A stretch of 64,000 nt of DNA from Bacteroidota bacterium (GCA_018266915.1 JAFDZM010000024.1:62001-126000), one strand, 5' to 3'; shown: positions 44,487-54,297, counted from the stretch's first letter. Notes: generated from the sequence alone by a model not told the origin. A program made the numbers and translations.

Positions 44487-45858
44487 ATGGCCCAATAAAA
44501 GATGTACTGATGGTGTTAAGCACTTTGTTGTCCTTAACCACTTTTAACTTGATATCTGTTTTGGTAGCCCGGATGCTTTTTGCAGGCAGCATCAGGAAAA
44601 AGACAGCTTTAGTGGAGCTTTCTTTGGTTAATACTCCGGGTGCCTGTATGTATTTGATTTTTACCTGCGGATCATCGGCTACCAATCTAATATTCTGTGC
44701 TTTGTCTGTTTTGTTAATAATATCGGCGTTATAAATATTGCTTATGTAATTGCCCGGCTGCTCCTGGTACAGCATACCCGCAGAGCGCATAACAGTTACA
44801 TCCACATCCTGGCGCTGATAGATAAAATAGGCCAATACGCCAAACAACACGGCAATGATTGCGCTGTAAGCCTTCATGCGGCCAGTAAAAGATGGCTTCT
44901 TATTTTCTTCGATCATCTCCTCTGAATAGAAGCCTATCAGGTTCATATCGCGGTGAATTTTTTCCATCACCTGGTTGCAGGCATCGATACACATGGTGCA
45001 GTTTACACATTCTAACTGCGGCCCTTTGCGAATGTCTATACCTGTAGGGCAAACATCCACACACAAACCGCAGTCCACACAATCTCCTTTAGGAGTGGTG
45101 TCTTTCCTTGATAGCTTTCCGCGCGGTTCGCCTCTTTTGTAGTTATAAGCTACCATCAGGGTGTGTTTGTCGGTAAGTACGCCCTGCAAACGGCCATAAG
45201 GGCATATCACAGTGCAAACCAACTCTCGCACCCTGCTGTAAACCAGGTAAAATATGATGGTAAATACCCAAATGCTGATGAAACCTACTATGTGCTGGCT
45301 CACCGGTTCTGTAGCAATCTTTATCAGATTCTCACTACCGATAATGTAAGCCAGAAAGGTGTTGGCAATCATGAAGGAAATAATCACAAAAATGCTGTGC
45401 TTGGCTGTTTTCTTGATGATCTTCTCACGGGTCAGCGGACCTTCATCCAGTTTGCGGCGGTATTTGGCGTCGCCTTCTATCCATATTTCTATCTTGCGGA
45501 AAACCATTTCCATAAATATGGTCTGGGGGCATATCCATCCGCAGAAAATACGGCCGAATGCCATGGTAAAGAACACAATGCAAACAATAAAAGCCAGCAT
45601 TGCCAGTACGAAGAGGAAAAAGTCCTGCGGCCAGAATACCTGGCCTAACAGGACAAATCGCCTCTCCATCACATTAATCAGCAACAAAGGTTCGCCATTT
45701 ATCCGCAAAAACGGCCCTGCAAAAAACAGAATAAGATATATATAGCTCAACCAGTTACGGTAGTTATAGAACTTCCCCTTCCTGATAATAGGATACATCC
45801 ACCTGCGTTTCCCCTTTTCCGTGGTTTGTGGCTGCTCCGTTAATTCTGTATTCAACAT
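44473..45858 (-). CDS. ccoG: CcoG/FixG, cbb3 accessory iron-sulfur protein
   Basis: 461 residues. N-terminal helices, then CGWICPQTIFMEM and VCTVICPYGRLQG, and the ferredoxin pair CVDCGLCVDVCP and CVNCTMCIDACN; C-terminal Ig-like domain. Reduces copper for cbb3 active-site assembly in related systems. Starts 19 bp after ccoP ends. Confidence 0.92.
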   Translation of the reverse strand: MLNTELTEQPQTTEKGKRRWMYPIIRKGKFYNYRNWLSYIYLILFFAGPFLRINGEPLLLINVMERRFVLLGQVFWPQDFFLFVLAMLAFIVCIVFFTMAFGRIFCGWICPQTIFMEMVFRKIEIWIEGDAKYRRKLDEGPLTREKIIKKTAKHSIFVIISFMIANTFLAYIIGSENLIKIATEPVSQHIVGFISIWVFTIIFYLVYSRVRELVCTVICPYGRLQGVLTDKHTLMVAYNYKRGEPRGKLSRKDTTPKGDCVDCGLCVDVCPTGIDIRKGPQLECVNCTMCIDACNQVMEKIHRDMNLIGFYSEEMIEENKKPSFTGRMKAYSAIIAVLFGVLAYFIYQRQDVDVTVMRSAGMLYQEQPGNYISNIYNADIINKTDKAQNIRLVADDPQVKIKYIQAPGVLTKESSTKAVFFLMLPAKSIRATKTDIKLKVVKDNKVLNTISTSFIGPYDED

Positions 45859-45877
45859 TCCTTTTATTCTTAGATGA

Positions 45878-46804
45878 TTATTTAACTACCATAGCTGTTT
45901 TAGCCTTTGCTTCTTTGGCAGAAGTTGAGCCATTATCCTCGGCAATTTTAGTACCCTGCGGCTCTTTTGGATTAGCCGGATTACTGCCATGCAATGATTT
46001 TATAAAATTGGCCACGTCTGATATCTGCTTTGGTGTCAGCTGACTTTCCCAGGTTGGCATACCTTTACTTTGTACGCCATATTTAATAGTTTTGAAAATA
46101 TCATTAATGCTATTGCCATGCAGCCAATAGTCGTCTGTCAGGTTTGGTCCAACCATACCCTGCCCGTTAACACCATGGCAGGCAGCGCATCTTTCCTGGA
46201 AAACAGATTTTCCTGCAGCCAGCGCTCCGGCATCAGTTGTAAGCTTTACGGTATTTTCGTCGACCTTATCCGCTGATTTGGCCAAAAACGCAGCCTTCTC
46301 TTTAGCAGCTGCGGCCATTTCGGTTCTATACTCGTCGTACTGCAATTGCCCAACGCCAAATACGTGGTAGATCAATAAGTACCCTATGGCAAAAGCGATG
46401 GTCACATAAAACAGGTACATAAACCAGGCTGGGGTAGGGTTATCTAACTCCTGTATGCCGTCGTAATCATGTTCTATTAATATCGATTTCTCTTCCGACA
46501 TCGGCTTTAACGACAGCAGTTTATTCAGTCGGTCGGCCCTTGCAGCTTTTCTTTCAGCTTTCAAGGCCACTTTGCTGGTTTTTTCTTTTTCCAATCCCTC
46601 AGGCCCAAGCAATATTTGGGCGACAACCCTGAATGCCTTTAACACCACATACATCGCAATACATAATGTTATTAATGCCAGCATGATAGCCCCATAGCCT
46701 ATATAGTTCATTGTTTCGCCTGATAGCAGGCCGCCATCTTCGGCAAATGCAGGTGTAATGGCTAAAACAAACAGTGATAAGAATATTATGCGTATCGGTT
46801 TCAT
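45878..46804 (-). CDS. ccoP: cbb3 oxidase subunit III (CcoP), single heme c
   Basis: 308 residues. N-terminal signal/helix, a second helix (PAWFMYLFYVTIAFAIGYLLI), then a c-type cytochrome with CAACHG (about residue 212) and the Met ligand region GMPTWESQLT. Only one C-x2-C-H motif is present, whereas many CcoP have two. Overlaps ccoQ by 4 bp. Confidence 0.9.
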   Translation of the reverse strand: MKPIRIIFLSLFVLAITPAFAEDGGLLSGETMNYIGYGAIMLALITLCIAMYVVLKAFRVVAQILLGPEGLEKEKTSKVALKAERKAARADRLNKLLSLKPMSEEKSILIEHDYDGIQELDNPTPAWFMYLFYVTIAFAIGYLLIYHVFGVGQLQYDEYRTEMAAAAKEKAAFLAKSADKVDENTVKLTTDAGALAAGKSVFQERCAACHGVNGQGMVGPNLTDDYWLHGNSINDIFKTIKYGVQSKGMPTWESQLTPKQISDVANFIKSLHGSNPANPKEPQGTKIAEDNGSTSAKEAKAKTAMVVK

Positions 46805-46992
46805 GGCTCTAAAAGGTTAATATTTTCTTCTGAACAATCTTGTAAAGGGATATCGCTCATGTAATCCACATGCTGTTTGCGTAATCGTAAAAGCAACAGT
46901 GTTACCACGATAAAGAATACAAGGAATATGAATAGCGAGAACAACAGGTAAACCTGGTTACCTTGAATATGCTCTGTAAATTGTCTGAACAT
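46801..46992 (-). CDS. ccoQ: CcoQ/FixQ-like small subunit
   Basis: 63 residues from ATG 46992 (MFRQFTEHIQGNQVYLL), choosing the Met nearest the hydrophobic helix (YLLFSLFIFLVFFIVVTLLLL); a longer frame overlaps ccoNO. One membrane span and an acidic tail, the usual layout. It stabilises the cbb3 complex. Confidence 0.8.
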   Translation of the reverse strand: MFRQFTEHIQGNQVYLLFSLFIFLVFFIVVTLLLLRLRKQHVDYMSDIPLQDCSEENINLLEP

Positions 46993-46996
46993 GATC

Positions 46997-49123
46997 TTAA
47001 TTATTTGCTGTTTTACCTGCTTTAATATCTGTACCGAGCCTTTGCAGATAGGCAATAATGGCTACGATTTCTTTGTTACTTTTCACTTTGATATGGTCTT
47101 TAGCCAGGTTATCGGCAATGCCTTTGGCTTGTTTGTCCAGGTCCTGGTTAGCTATTTTATCATAGCCTGCAGGATATGGAACCCCCAATTTTTGCATAGC
47201 CCGGATTTTGGCGCCGGTGCTTGTTGTATCCAGCTTTTGGGTGATCAGCCAATCATAATTTGGCATGATACTTCCCGGAGACATTAAACGTGGGTCCATT
47301 AAGTGGTTGTAGTGCCATGAGTCGCCATATTTGCCACCCTCGCGCTGCAAATCTGGTCCGGTACGTTTTGATCCCCATAGGAACGGGTGATCGTAAACAA
47401 ACTCACCAGCCTTACTGTACTCGCCATATCGCTCCGTTTCTGAACGGAATGGCCTTATAGTTTGCGAGTGGCAGTTAACACAACCTTCGCGGATATACAG
47501 ATCCCGTCCCTGTAGCTCAAGCGGGGTATAAGGCTTCACACTGGCGATGGTTGGAATATTAGATGAAATGGTAAGCGTAGGCATCAATTCCACAAATGTT
47601 CCGATCAGGATCACGATCAGTGATACAATAAGGAACATTATAGGTTTGCGTTCCAGTCTGCGGTGCCATCTTTCAGTACCTGCTTCAGGATTCAATTTTG
47701 GCAAAGGCATTGCTTCTGCAGCTTCATTAGCAACCAACTTGCCCTGAACAGCAGTTTTGTAAAGGTTATAAGCCATTACGATAACGCCTGTCAGGTATAA
47801 TGCCCCACCCACTGAACGCATAACATGCATAGGCAGGATGCGCATGGTGGTTTCAAGGAAACTCGGATATTTTAAGATACCTTCCGGTGTAAACTCTTTC
47901 AGCATCAGCCCTTGAGTAAATCCGGCCCAGTACATCGGTATCGCATAAAACAAGATACCCAGTGTACCGATCCAGAAGTGGAAGGAAGCCATCTTTTTAG
48001 AGTATAGTTCGGTTTTATATATGCGTGGTACCAACCAATACAGGATGGCGAAGGTTAAGAAACCATTCCAGCCCAAAGCGCCAACGTGTACGTGCGCGAT
48101 GATCCAGTCGGTAAAGTGGCCGATGGCGTTTACCTGTTTTAATGATAGCATCGGGCCTTCAAAGGTGGCCATACCATAAGCGGTCAAGCCTACCACCATG
48201 AATTTAAGGGTCACGTCGTCACGTACTTTATCCCATGCCCCACGCAGGGTAAGCAATCCGTTGATCATACCGCCCCAGCTTGGCGCAATAAGCATTACGG
48301 AAAATACAACTCCTAATGATTGTGCCCATCCTGGCAAAGTAGAATATAAAAGATGGTGAGGGCCGGCCCAGATATAAATGAATATCAGCGCCCAAAAGTG
48401 CAGGATACTTAGTTTGTAAGAATATATCGGCCTGTTAGCCATTTTAGGCAAAAAGTAATACATCATGCCCAGGTATGGCGTGGTCAGGAAAAATGCAACT
48501 GCATTGTGCCCATACCACCACTGCACCAGGGCATCCTGCACACCTGCAAATACCATGTAGCTTTTGAAAAAGCTAACCGGTATCTCAACAGAGTTAATAA
48601 TATGCAATACCGCGATGGTAACAAATGTGGCAATGTAAAACCAAACTGCCACGTAGATATGGCGCTCGCGGCGTTTGATAATGGTGCCAAACATATTGAT
48701 ACCGAATACAACCCAAACAATGGTGATCAGGATATCTATCGGCCATTCCAGCTCGGCATATTCATGCGAAGTGGTGAGCCCGAGCGGCAAAGTGATCACA
48801 GCGGATACAATGATCAGCTGCCATCCCCAGAAATGGATCTTACTCAATACATCACTGAACATGCGGGCCTTCATCAGCCTTTGCAGTGAGTAATAAATGC
48901 CCATAAAAATGGCATTACCTACAAAAGCAAAAATTACCGCATTAGTGTGCAGCGGCCGTACACGACCAAACGTAGTGTACTGGTTGTGCATGTTCATTTC
49001 GGGTTTGTACAATTGGATTGCGATGATCAGGCCCACCAACATGCCGATGATGCCCCATATTACCGTCGCAATACCAAAATTTCGGACGATCTTGTTATCG
49101 TAGTAAAATTTGTCGGGTTGCAT
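46997..49123 (-). CDS. ccoNO: Fused cbb3 oxidase subunits I and II (CcoNO)
   Basis: 708 residues. Residues 1-470 are CcoN: twelve helices with QWWYGHNAVAFFLT (CuB His), WAGPHHLLY and HVHVGALGWNG. The remainder is CcoO, with a membrane anchor (IMFLIVSLIVILIGTFVEL) and CVNCHSQTIRPFRSE (heme c). The fusion is typical of Bacteroidota. This is the catalytic core of a high-affinity terminal oxidase in the inner membrane. First gene of the cco operon under twin operators. Confidence 0.95.
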   Translation of the reverse strand: MQPDKFYYDNKIVRNFGIATVIWGIIGMLVGLIIAIQLYKPEMNMHNQYTTFGRVRPLHTNAVIFAFVGNAIFMGIYYSLQRLMKARMFSDVLSKIHFWGWQLIIVSAVITLPLGLTTSHEYAELEWPIDILITIVWVVFGINMFGTIIKRRERHIYVAVWFYIATFVTIAVLHIINSVEIPVSFFKSYMVFAGVQDALVQWWYGHNAVAFFLTTPYLGMMYYFLPKMANRPIYSYKLSILHFWALIFIYIWAGPHHLLYSTLPGWAQSLGVVFSVMLIAPSWGGMINGLLTLRGAWDKVRDDVTLKFMVVGLTAYGMATFEGPMLSLKQVNAIGHFTDWIIAHVHVGALGWNGFLTFAILYWLVPRIYKTELYSKKMASFHFWIGTLGILFYAIPMYWAGFTQGLMLKEFTPEGILKYPSFLETTMRILPMHVMRSVGGALYLTGVIVMAYNLYKTAVQGKLVANEAAEAMPLPKLNPEAGTERWHRRLERKPIMFLIVSLIVILIGTFVELMPTLTISSNIPTIASVKPYTPLELQGRDLYIREGCVNCHSQTIRPFRSETERYGEYSKAGEFVYDHPFLWGSKRTGPDLQREGGKYGDSWHYNHLMDPRLMSPGSIMPNYDWLITQKLDTTSTGAKIRAMQKLGVPYPAGYDKIANQDLDKQAKGIADNLAKDHIKVKSNKEIVAIIAYLQRLGTDIKAGKTANN

Positions 49124-49150
49124 AATTATTTAGTGTTGTTTTATCGGGTG

Positions 49151-49215
49151 TAAAATTACCGGGGGCATATTGCCCCCCGAATGACATTGGTTTGACATAA
49201 ACATGACGTTCGTCA
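49151..49215 (-). promoter_or_regulatory. Twin operators plus -7 box, ccoNOQPGH operon
   Basis: Distal TGACGTTCGTCA (49204-49215; its end is the ccoS stop codon). Proximal TGACATTGGTTT (49182-49193), where the downstream half on the minus strand (GTCA) is intact and the other half lost. On the minus strand TAATTTTA (49151-49158), 7 of 8, at the usual 35 bp. A G/C-rich hairpin (GGGGGCA-TAT-TGCCCCC, 49161-49177) lies inside this block. Confidence 0.82.
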
Positions 49216-49377
49216 CTTTTTTGAATCTTTTTCATCGGGTTCATCATCCAGCAGGATGCGAACCGAAGGAGTATACAGATCATCGTGCTGCCCATTACGT
49301 TGTGCCCAGAAAAAGGCGCCGAGGAAGACCAGCGCCAGCAATACGCTGCAGCCGATCAGGAAATAAATGATACTCAT
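49213..49377 (-). CDS. ccoS: CcoS, small cbb3 assembly protein
   Basis: 54 residues, read by hand on the minus strand from ATG 49377. Starts MSIIYFLIGCSVLLALVFLG with one helix, then FFWAQRNGQHDDLYTPSVRIL, the CcoS layout in which a Trp and a QxGQ-like turn are followed by an acidic tail. It overlaps the ccoI stop by 4 bp. Its stop codon lies in the distal operator of ccoNO. Confidence 0.85.
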   Translation of the reverse strand: MSIIYFLIGCSVLLALVFLGAFFWAQRNGQHDDLYTPSVRILLDDEPDEKDSKK

Positions 49378-51767
49378 ATTAATTTTCTCTTTTTTGCCGC
49401 CAGGTGAGTGGCAAGGCTGGTGAACGATATAATAGTGAAGGTGCTCATTGGCATCAGTATCGCTGCGATGAGCGGTGATAACTTACCGCTAACTGCATAG
49501 CTCAACCCAACTACATTATAGGTAAGCGAAATACAGAACGAGATATAAACCACCCGCAACGCGTCTTTTGAAAATTTGAGAAATACCGGCAGTTTTTTGA
49601 GTGACCGGCCATCCAGAATAGCATCGCTGCCGGGCGAAAAATTGTTTACGTTATCTGTAATGGCTATGCCAAGGTCACTTTGCTTTAAGGCCCCGGCGTC
49701 ATTCAAACCGTCGCCTATCATCATTACTTTATGGCCGTTTTGTTGCAGGTGTTTGATGAAGTCGAGTTTCTCCTGCGGGGTGCGTTCAAAAAACATATCT
49801 TCTATCGGAAATACCGATGAAAGCGCTTCACGTTCATGCCCGTGATCGCCCGATAAAAGGTACAAGCGATAGGCGGGTGAAAGCGACTTTACTGCCTTAA
49901 CTCCATCACGGTATTGCTGCTGAATAGTAAAATAGCCGATGTACCTTTCATCTATCGAAACATGGACCTCTGTTTTTTGTGCTGACGGGGCTTCTGCCTG
50001 CATCACATCAACAAACTTTGCACTGCCGACTTTTATAAACTTACCGTTCACATCGGCAGTAATGCCGCGCCCGGGCACTTCGTAATAGGAATTAGTGTCC
50101 AGCTTGGAGTAATTATCCAGGTATTGACTTATAAGCCGGCTAAGAGGGTGCGTTGAATTAGCGCAAACGGAATAGATCATTTGTTTTTCTGTATCCGTGG
50201 CAGTCATATGCGCTGTAATAGTCGTATCGCCATTAGTGGTAATGGTTCCGGTTTTATCAAGAACGATGGTATCGATATGGGCCAATTGTTCAACAACTGC
50301 CGTATTTTTCAGATAAAAAAAGTTTTTGTCGAAAATGCTCAGCGCAGCTGACATGGTGAACGGCGTACTCAAAGCCAGTGCACAGGGACAGGCAATAATA
50401 AGCACAGCAGTGAAGGCCGAAATAGCCCTTGACACATCAGTAGCCAGCCAGAAGAACAGTGAACTGAAGGCAATCAATAATAGGGCAATAGTGAAATATT
50501 GGCTTATCTTCTCGCTGAACGTTTGGATTTTGTTTTCCTGCGTGCGGGTAAAGGCTTCATTGTTCCAAAGCCGGGTAAGGTAACTTTGTGATACCGGTTT
50601 CACAACTTCCAGTTCAATAGCCTCGCCGGTTTGCCTGCCGCCTGCATAAACTACTTCGCCCAAGACTTTATTTACAGGAACAGACTCACCGGTAACGAAG
50701 CTAAAATCGACACGGGCATCACCCTTTAATAGTATAGCATCGGCGGGAATGATCTCGTTATTGCGGATTAATATGCGTTGACCAACCTGGATATTAGATA
50801 AAGGGACCGGGCGTTCTGTTTCTCCCTCTATAACCTGCACAGCGACCGGGAAAAATGAACGATAATCCCTCTCGAATGAAAGGTGATAGTAAGTTTTGCA
50901 CTGTACAAATTTGCCAACCAGTAAAAAGAAGACTAACCCGCACATCGTATCGGCAAACCCCGCGCCCGTGTGCGTCAGTATTTCAACTGCGGTACGCACA
51001 AAAAGTACTGCAATGCCCAAAGCCAATGGGAAATCGATGTTGAGCACTTTATTCTTTAAGTTAGTCCAGGCTGATTTAAAATACCCGGTACTACTGTATA
51101 ATAGCACTGGTAAACAAAAAGCCAGGTTGAGCCAGCCAAAAAACTGACGGAAGGATTGCTCATAAACTGATATTCCCAAATACTCCGGGAAGCTTAACAG
51201 CATTACGTTCCCAAAACAAAAACCAGCTACTGCTATCTTTTTTACGAGGTTGTCCCTCTTATCAAAGGTTTGCTTCTTTACTACATCCTGCAGGCTGATG
51301 AGCGGTTCGTAACCGATTTTATCCAACAAACTAACTACCTCGTGCAGGGTGATCAGTTGTGTATCATAGCGGATATTTACTTGCTTGCGCAAAAAATCAA
51401 CCCTGGCGTGATATATAAACGGATTGATTGTATTTAAATGCTCCAGCAGCCATATGCATGAACTGCAATGGATATCAGGAATATAAAAGGTGACTACAGT
51501 AGACTTCTCATCCGAATAGTCTATGAGCTCCCTGATGATGGAGGGTTCTTTCAGGTAATCCAGTCGCTTGCTTGCTTTCGCCTGGCTTACACCCGGGTGT
51601 TCATTGTAGCTATAATAACTGCACAACCCGTTTTGTGAGAGGATGGAATAAACCTCCTTACAACCATTGCAGCAAAAAACTTTTTCATCCTGTTCAATAC
51701 GCTCATCGGCACAGTCGTTGCCGCAATGGTAGCAAGTGGTTTGCTGATCAATCTCCGCTTGTTTCAT
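49374..51767 (-). CDS. ccoI: CcoI, copper-transporting P-type ATPase
   Basis: 797 residues. An N-terminal Cys-rich part (CYHCGNDC, CCNGCKEVY) precedes a heavy-metal-associated domain (CSSCIWLLEHL). Catalytic parts: IIACPCALALS (CPC metal site), VLDKTGTIT (phospho-Asp), MIGDGLNDAG. It supplies copper for the binuclear centre of cbb3. Forms a two-gene unit with ccoS under its own twin operators. Confidence 0.92.
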   Translation of the reverse strand: MKQAEIDQQTTCYHCGNDCADERIEQDEKVFCCNGCKEVYSILSQNGLCSYYSYNEHPGVSQAKASKRLDYLKEPSIIRELIDYSDEKSTVVTFYIPDIHCSSCIWLLEHLNTINPFIYHARVDFLRKQVNIRYDTQLITLHEVVSLLDKIGYEPLISLQDVVKKQTFDKRDNLVKKIAVAGFCFGNVMLLSFPEYLGISVYEQSFRQFFGWLNLAFCLPVLLYSSTGYFKSAWTNLKNKVLNIDFPLALGIAVLFVRTAVEILTHTGAGFADTMCGLVFFLLVGKFVQCKTYYHLSFERDYRSFFPVAVQVIEGETERPVPLSNIQVGQRILIRNNEIIPADAILLKGDARVDFSFVTGESVPVNKVLGEVVYAGGRQTGEAIELEVVKPVSQSYLTRLWNNEAFTRTQENKIQTFSEKISQYFTIALLLIAFSSLFFWLATDVSRAISAFTAVLIIACPCALALSTPFTMSAALSIFDKNFFYLKNTAVVEQLAHIDTIVLDKTGTITTNGDTTITAHMTATDTEKQMIYSVCANSTHPLSRLISQYLDNYSKLDTNSYYEVPGRGITADVNGKFIKVGSAKFVDVMQAEAPSAQKTEVHVSIDERYIGYFTIQQQYRDGVKAVKSLSPAYRLYLLSGDHGHEREALSSVFPIEDMFFERTPQEKLDFIKHLQQNGHKVMMIGDGLNDAGALKQSDLGIAITDNVNNFSPGSDAILDGRSLKKLPVFLKFSKDALRVVYISFCISLTYNVVGLSYAVSGKLSPLIAAILMPMSTFTIISFTSLATHLAAKKRKLI

Positions 51768-51786
51768 CTTTATTTCCTTAATTACT

Positions 51787-51851
51787 CAAAGATGAAAGCT
51801 AAGAGCTTGCTAAAGAATGATCTGAAAAGTGCTTAAAAGTGATCTTGGTCA
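51787..51851 (-). promoter_or_regulatory. Twin operators plus -7 box, ccoIS
   Basis: Distal TGATCTTGGTCA (51840-51851; overlaps the stop of the Usp gene) is full; proximal TGATCTGAAAAG (51818-51829) keeps its left half on the plus strand. On the minus strand CATCTTTG (51787-51794) at 35 bp, 7 of 8. The distal site is flanked by AAAAGTGA and TCACTTTT and could also work as a hairpin. Confidence 0.78.
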
Positions 51852-52706
51852 CTTTTGCGGTATAACTAATAATGGTATGTTGATATGATCGGCCATTTTC
51901 TGGGTATGACTGCCCAGTAAAATTTTATCTAACAGATCGCGCTTGCGATGAACCATTGCCAATACATCTACATGACCATGATCACACAACCAATCCAGTC
52001 CGCGCTCGGCTTTATTGCTGCTTACTATTCGGTAAAAAATATTAGGGTAATTGGCCTTATTTGAAAGCTCGACAAGCATTTGCTGTATATACTTTTTAAA
52101 TTTATAAGTCGGATCATCACCGTCATAAATATGGGTAAGTAACAATTCGGCATTAAGCCTTTTTAGTAATGGTATAAGCTCATAAATCACCTCCAGGTCT
52201 CTTTCCGGATCTTTCAAATCAGTAGCAAATGCTATTTTTTTTATCGGTTTAACCGCTACTGACGCGGGAACCAACAACAAGGGGGTTTTTGTATTGTTGA
52301 TCATAGTCCGGCTATGATTGCCTACCAGCAAAGTGTCCAGTCTACCGGCTCCATGGGTGCCCATCACCAGGAGTTCCGTGTTCGTTTTGCCGGTAATATC
52401 TTTGATCATATCCACCACGCCACCCACTTCAGATATGCAATCAACTTCGGGTTTGAAGCTGCCATCACTTATATTTTTTTCAAGTTCGGCTTTCAATTGC
52501 CTCAGTTCGGATGCTGAACTTTCCAACAATTCATCATACTCAAATTGCGGCCAAACAAGTGTACCCGCCTGCGGAATTTCTGCCGGAATTATGAAAGCAT
52601 TGCACAAAATAACGTCGGCTTTTACTTGCGAAGCAATGGCATAGCCATATTTAGCAGCATGTGCTGCATTGGCTGAAAAATCTGTGGCTATCAATATCTT
52701 TTTCAT
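51849..52706 (-). CDS. Universal stress protein, two Usp domains
   Basis: 285 residues. Domain 1 begins ILIATDFSANAAHAAKYGYAIA and ends with the ATP-motif-like GTHGAGRLDTLLVGNHSRT (G-x2-G-x9-G). Domain 2 from IAFATDLKDPERDL. It follows the L,D-transpeptidase gene by 20 bp, so it is likely transcribed from that gene's operator promoter. Usp proteins often rise under oxygen limitation in many bacteria. Confidence 0.88.
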   Translation of the reverse strand: MKKILIATDFSANAAHAAKYGYAIASQVKADVILCNAFIIPAEIPQAGTLVWPQFEYDELLESSASELRQLKAELEKNISDGSFKPEVDCISEVGGVVDMIKDITGKTNTELLVMGTHGAGRLDTLLVGNHSRTMINNTKTPLLLVPASVAVKPIKKIAFATDLKDPERDLEVIYELIPLLKRLNAELLLTHIYDGDDPTYKFKKYIQQMLVELSNKANYPNIFYRIVSSNKAERGLDWLCDHGHVDVLAMVHRKRDLLDKILLGSHTQKMADHINIPLLVIPQK

Positions 52707-52726
52707 ATCTCAAATGCTTTAAAATT

Positions 52727-54220
52727 TTACTTTATTGTTGTTAATGTTTGCGTTGTATTATAAAGCGCCATCTCCAGGCTCTTATCCAGGTTATAAATGT
52801 CGTTATAGGTTATGACCACCCCTTCTTTAACTTCACAGGTTAGATAGGTGATCTTTATAGGCACATGCTTTTTCAGCGAAATATTTCTCGTCAGCTGAGC
52901 TTTGTAGGCATTGTGCAAAACGGCTATTTTGTTTGCGTCGCCGCTGAATTTCAATACGAGTTCAGCCAGGTGCAATGCATTTTCTACTCTGATACAACTG
53001 TGACTAAATGCTCTTTCTTCTTTTTTGAATAATTGCTGCTCCGGCGTATCGTGCAAATAGATGTCGTAGATATTTTGGAAACGAAATACCAGGTTACCCA
53101 AGGCATTGTCACAGCCTGATGACTGACGGGCATAATAAGATTGAGGGTGACGTTTCACATTTTGCAGATTAGCCTTAGTCGGATTAACATAATTACCTGC
53201 TTTGTCATATATGGTAAAGTGGCTATTGTCCAGGTAAGCTGCATTTTTTAGTGCCTTTGGCAGCAATTCTTTCACAAATATGCTTTGCGGAATTTTCCAT
53301 TCGGGGTAAGTAGTAAAATAGGTGATCTCGCTGCTCAAAGAAGGGGTCTGTGCGGTTGGCTTACCCACCACCACTTTAAATTCATAAGTAGTATCCGGCT
53401 GAATAAATTTCAGGTTATAAGAAGGTATATTTACCTGTATATAAGCGTCTTCATTAATCTCGGCCCAGCGCAGGCGTTCCATATTAATAGCAATCTTTCT
53501 CACCTCGCTTTCAGGTATTTGGTAACAGTCGTCCTGGTACATGCCCTTTAAAAGCCTCATCCTGTCCTGCATAGCGGCGTATTGCCTGGATTTAGGCTGA
53601 ACGCTTAATACTGCATTCATGAAATCACTCTGCCTGCGTGCATTTGCAAGCGCATCCTCTGCGTGAAACGGCAGCATTAAATCGCTATCTATTTTGCCTG
53701 GATAATAAATAGGGTTCAGTTTGCCATAATGCAAATTGTTCATCAAAGTGATCATAGCGTCGCTTAACAAAATATCAAACTTCGCTTTTTCCTTATTACC
53801 GATCTTACCCGGTTCTTCCAGCATTTCATGAAGCGGTTTATACAATAATTCCTTAGGGTGATAGTCATTATGTGATAAGCCGTATTGCAAAACGCAATCC
53901 AGCAACAACATAGCTTCCCATGTTTGCTTAGGACTGCTTCCCTCCTTTACCCAGGCTGCTTCGCCATTATTAGCTTCATAAAACCGTTTTACCGAAATGG
54001 GAAAATACAAACCGCGGTCTTTTGCGTTATCGGCAACCATATATTGCTGAATAAATGCAGCGACGGATGTATCGCGCTGAGCAACTTTAGCAATGCTTCT
54101 GACCCTTTCTGTATTACACGAGGCTGTACTTTGCAGGACGGCAAAAATCCCCAAAATGGTAAGCAGAAAACACACCGTTTTACTCCTCTGTATATGTTTT
54201 ATAAACCTTTTCATATCCAT
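52727..54220 (-). CDS. L,D-transpeptidase (YkuD domain) with scaffold domain
   Basis: 497 residues from ATG 54220 (MDMKRFIKHIQRS); the longer frame runs through the operators. N-terminal signal/anchor (TVCFLLTILGIFAVLQSTASC, probably lipoprotein), a scaffold domain (about 60-270), and YkuD catalytic parts LHDTPEQQLF and FSHSCIRVENALH, with the catalytic Cys and preceding His/Ser as in YcbB-type enzymes. It would make 3-3 crosslinks in peptidoglycan or anchor proteins. Under twin operators of the low-oxygen type. Confidence 0.85.
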   Translation of the reverse strand: MDMKRFIKHIQRSKTVCFLLTILGIFAVLQSTASCNTERVRSIAKVAQRDTSVAAFIQQYMVADNAKDRGLYFPISVKRFYEANNGEAAWVKEGSSPKQTWEAMLLLDCVLQYGLSHNDYHPKELLYKPLHEMLEEPGKIGNKEKAKFDILLSDAMITLMNNLHYGKLNPIYYPGKIDSDLMLPFHAEDALANARRQSDFMNAVLSVQPKSRQYAAMQDRMRLLKGMYQDDCYQIPESEVRKIAINMERLRWAEINEDAYIQVNIPSYNLKFIQPDTTYEFKVVVGKPTAQTPSLSSEITYFTTYPEWKIPQSIFVKELLPKALKNAAYLDNSHFTIYDKAGNYVNPTKANLQNVKRHPQSYYARQSSGCDNALGNLVFRFQNIYDIYLHDTPEQQLFKKEERAFSHSCIRVENALHLAELVLKFSGDANKIAVLHNAYKAQLTRNISLKKHVPIKITYLTCEVKEGVVITYNDIYNLDKSLEMALYNTTQTLTTIK

Positions 54221-54232
54221 TGTTTTATAATG

Positions 54233-54297
54233 TAAAATTGGATGTTGATCAGCTTTAAAATAATGACGAATGTCACTTATTGCACTGATTGAAAGCA
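54233..54297 (-). promoter_or_regulatory. Twin operators plus -7 box, ldt-usp operon
   Basis: Proximal TGACGAATGTCA (54264-54275) is full; distal TGATTGAAAGCA (54286-54297) has one change. Minus-strand CAATTTTA (54233-54240) at the 35-bp spacing, weaker (6 of 8). Confidence 0.72.

Noticed and set aside
49161..49177. Hairpin before ccoNO as a riboswitch
   Set aside because: A single short stem with no conserved aptamer features; at most a simple hairpin.
49095..49295. 66-codon minus-strand ORF overlapping ccoS
   Set aside because: Out of frame with ccoS, which has a recognisable product and correct position; this one is a shadow.
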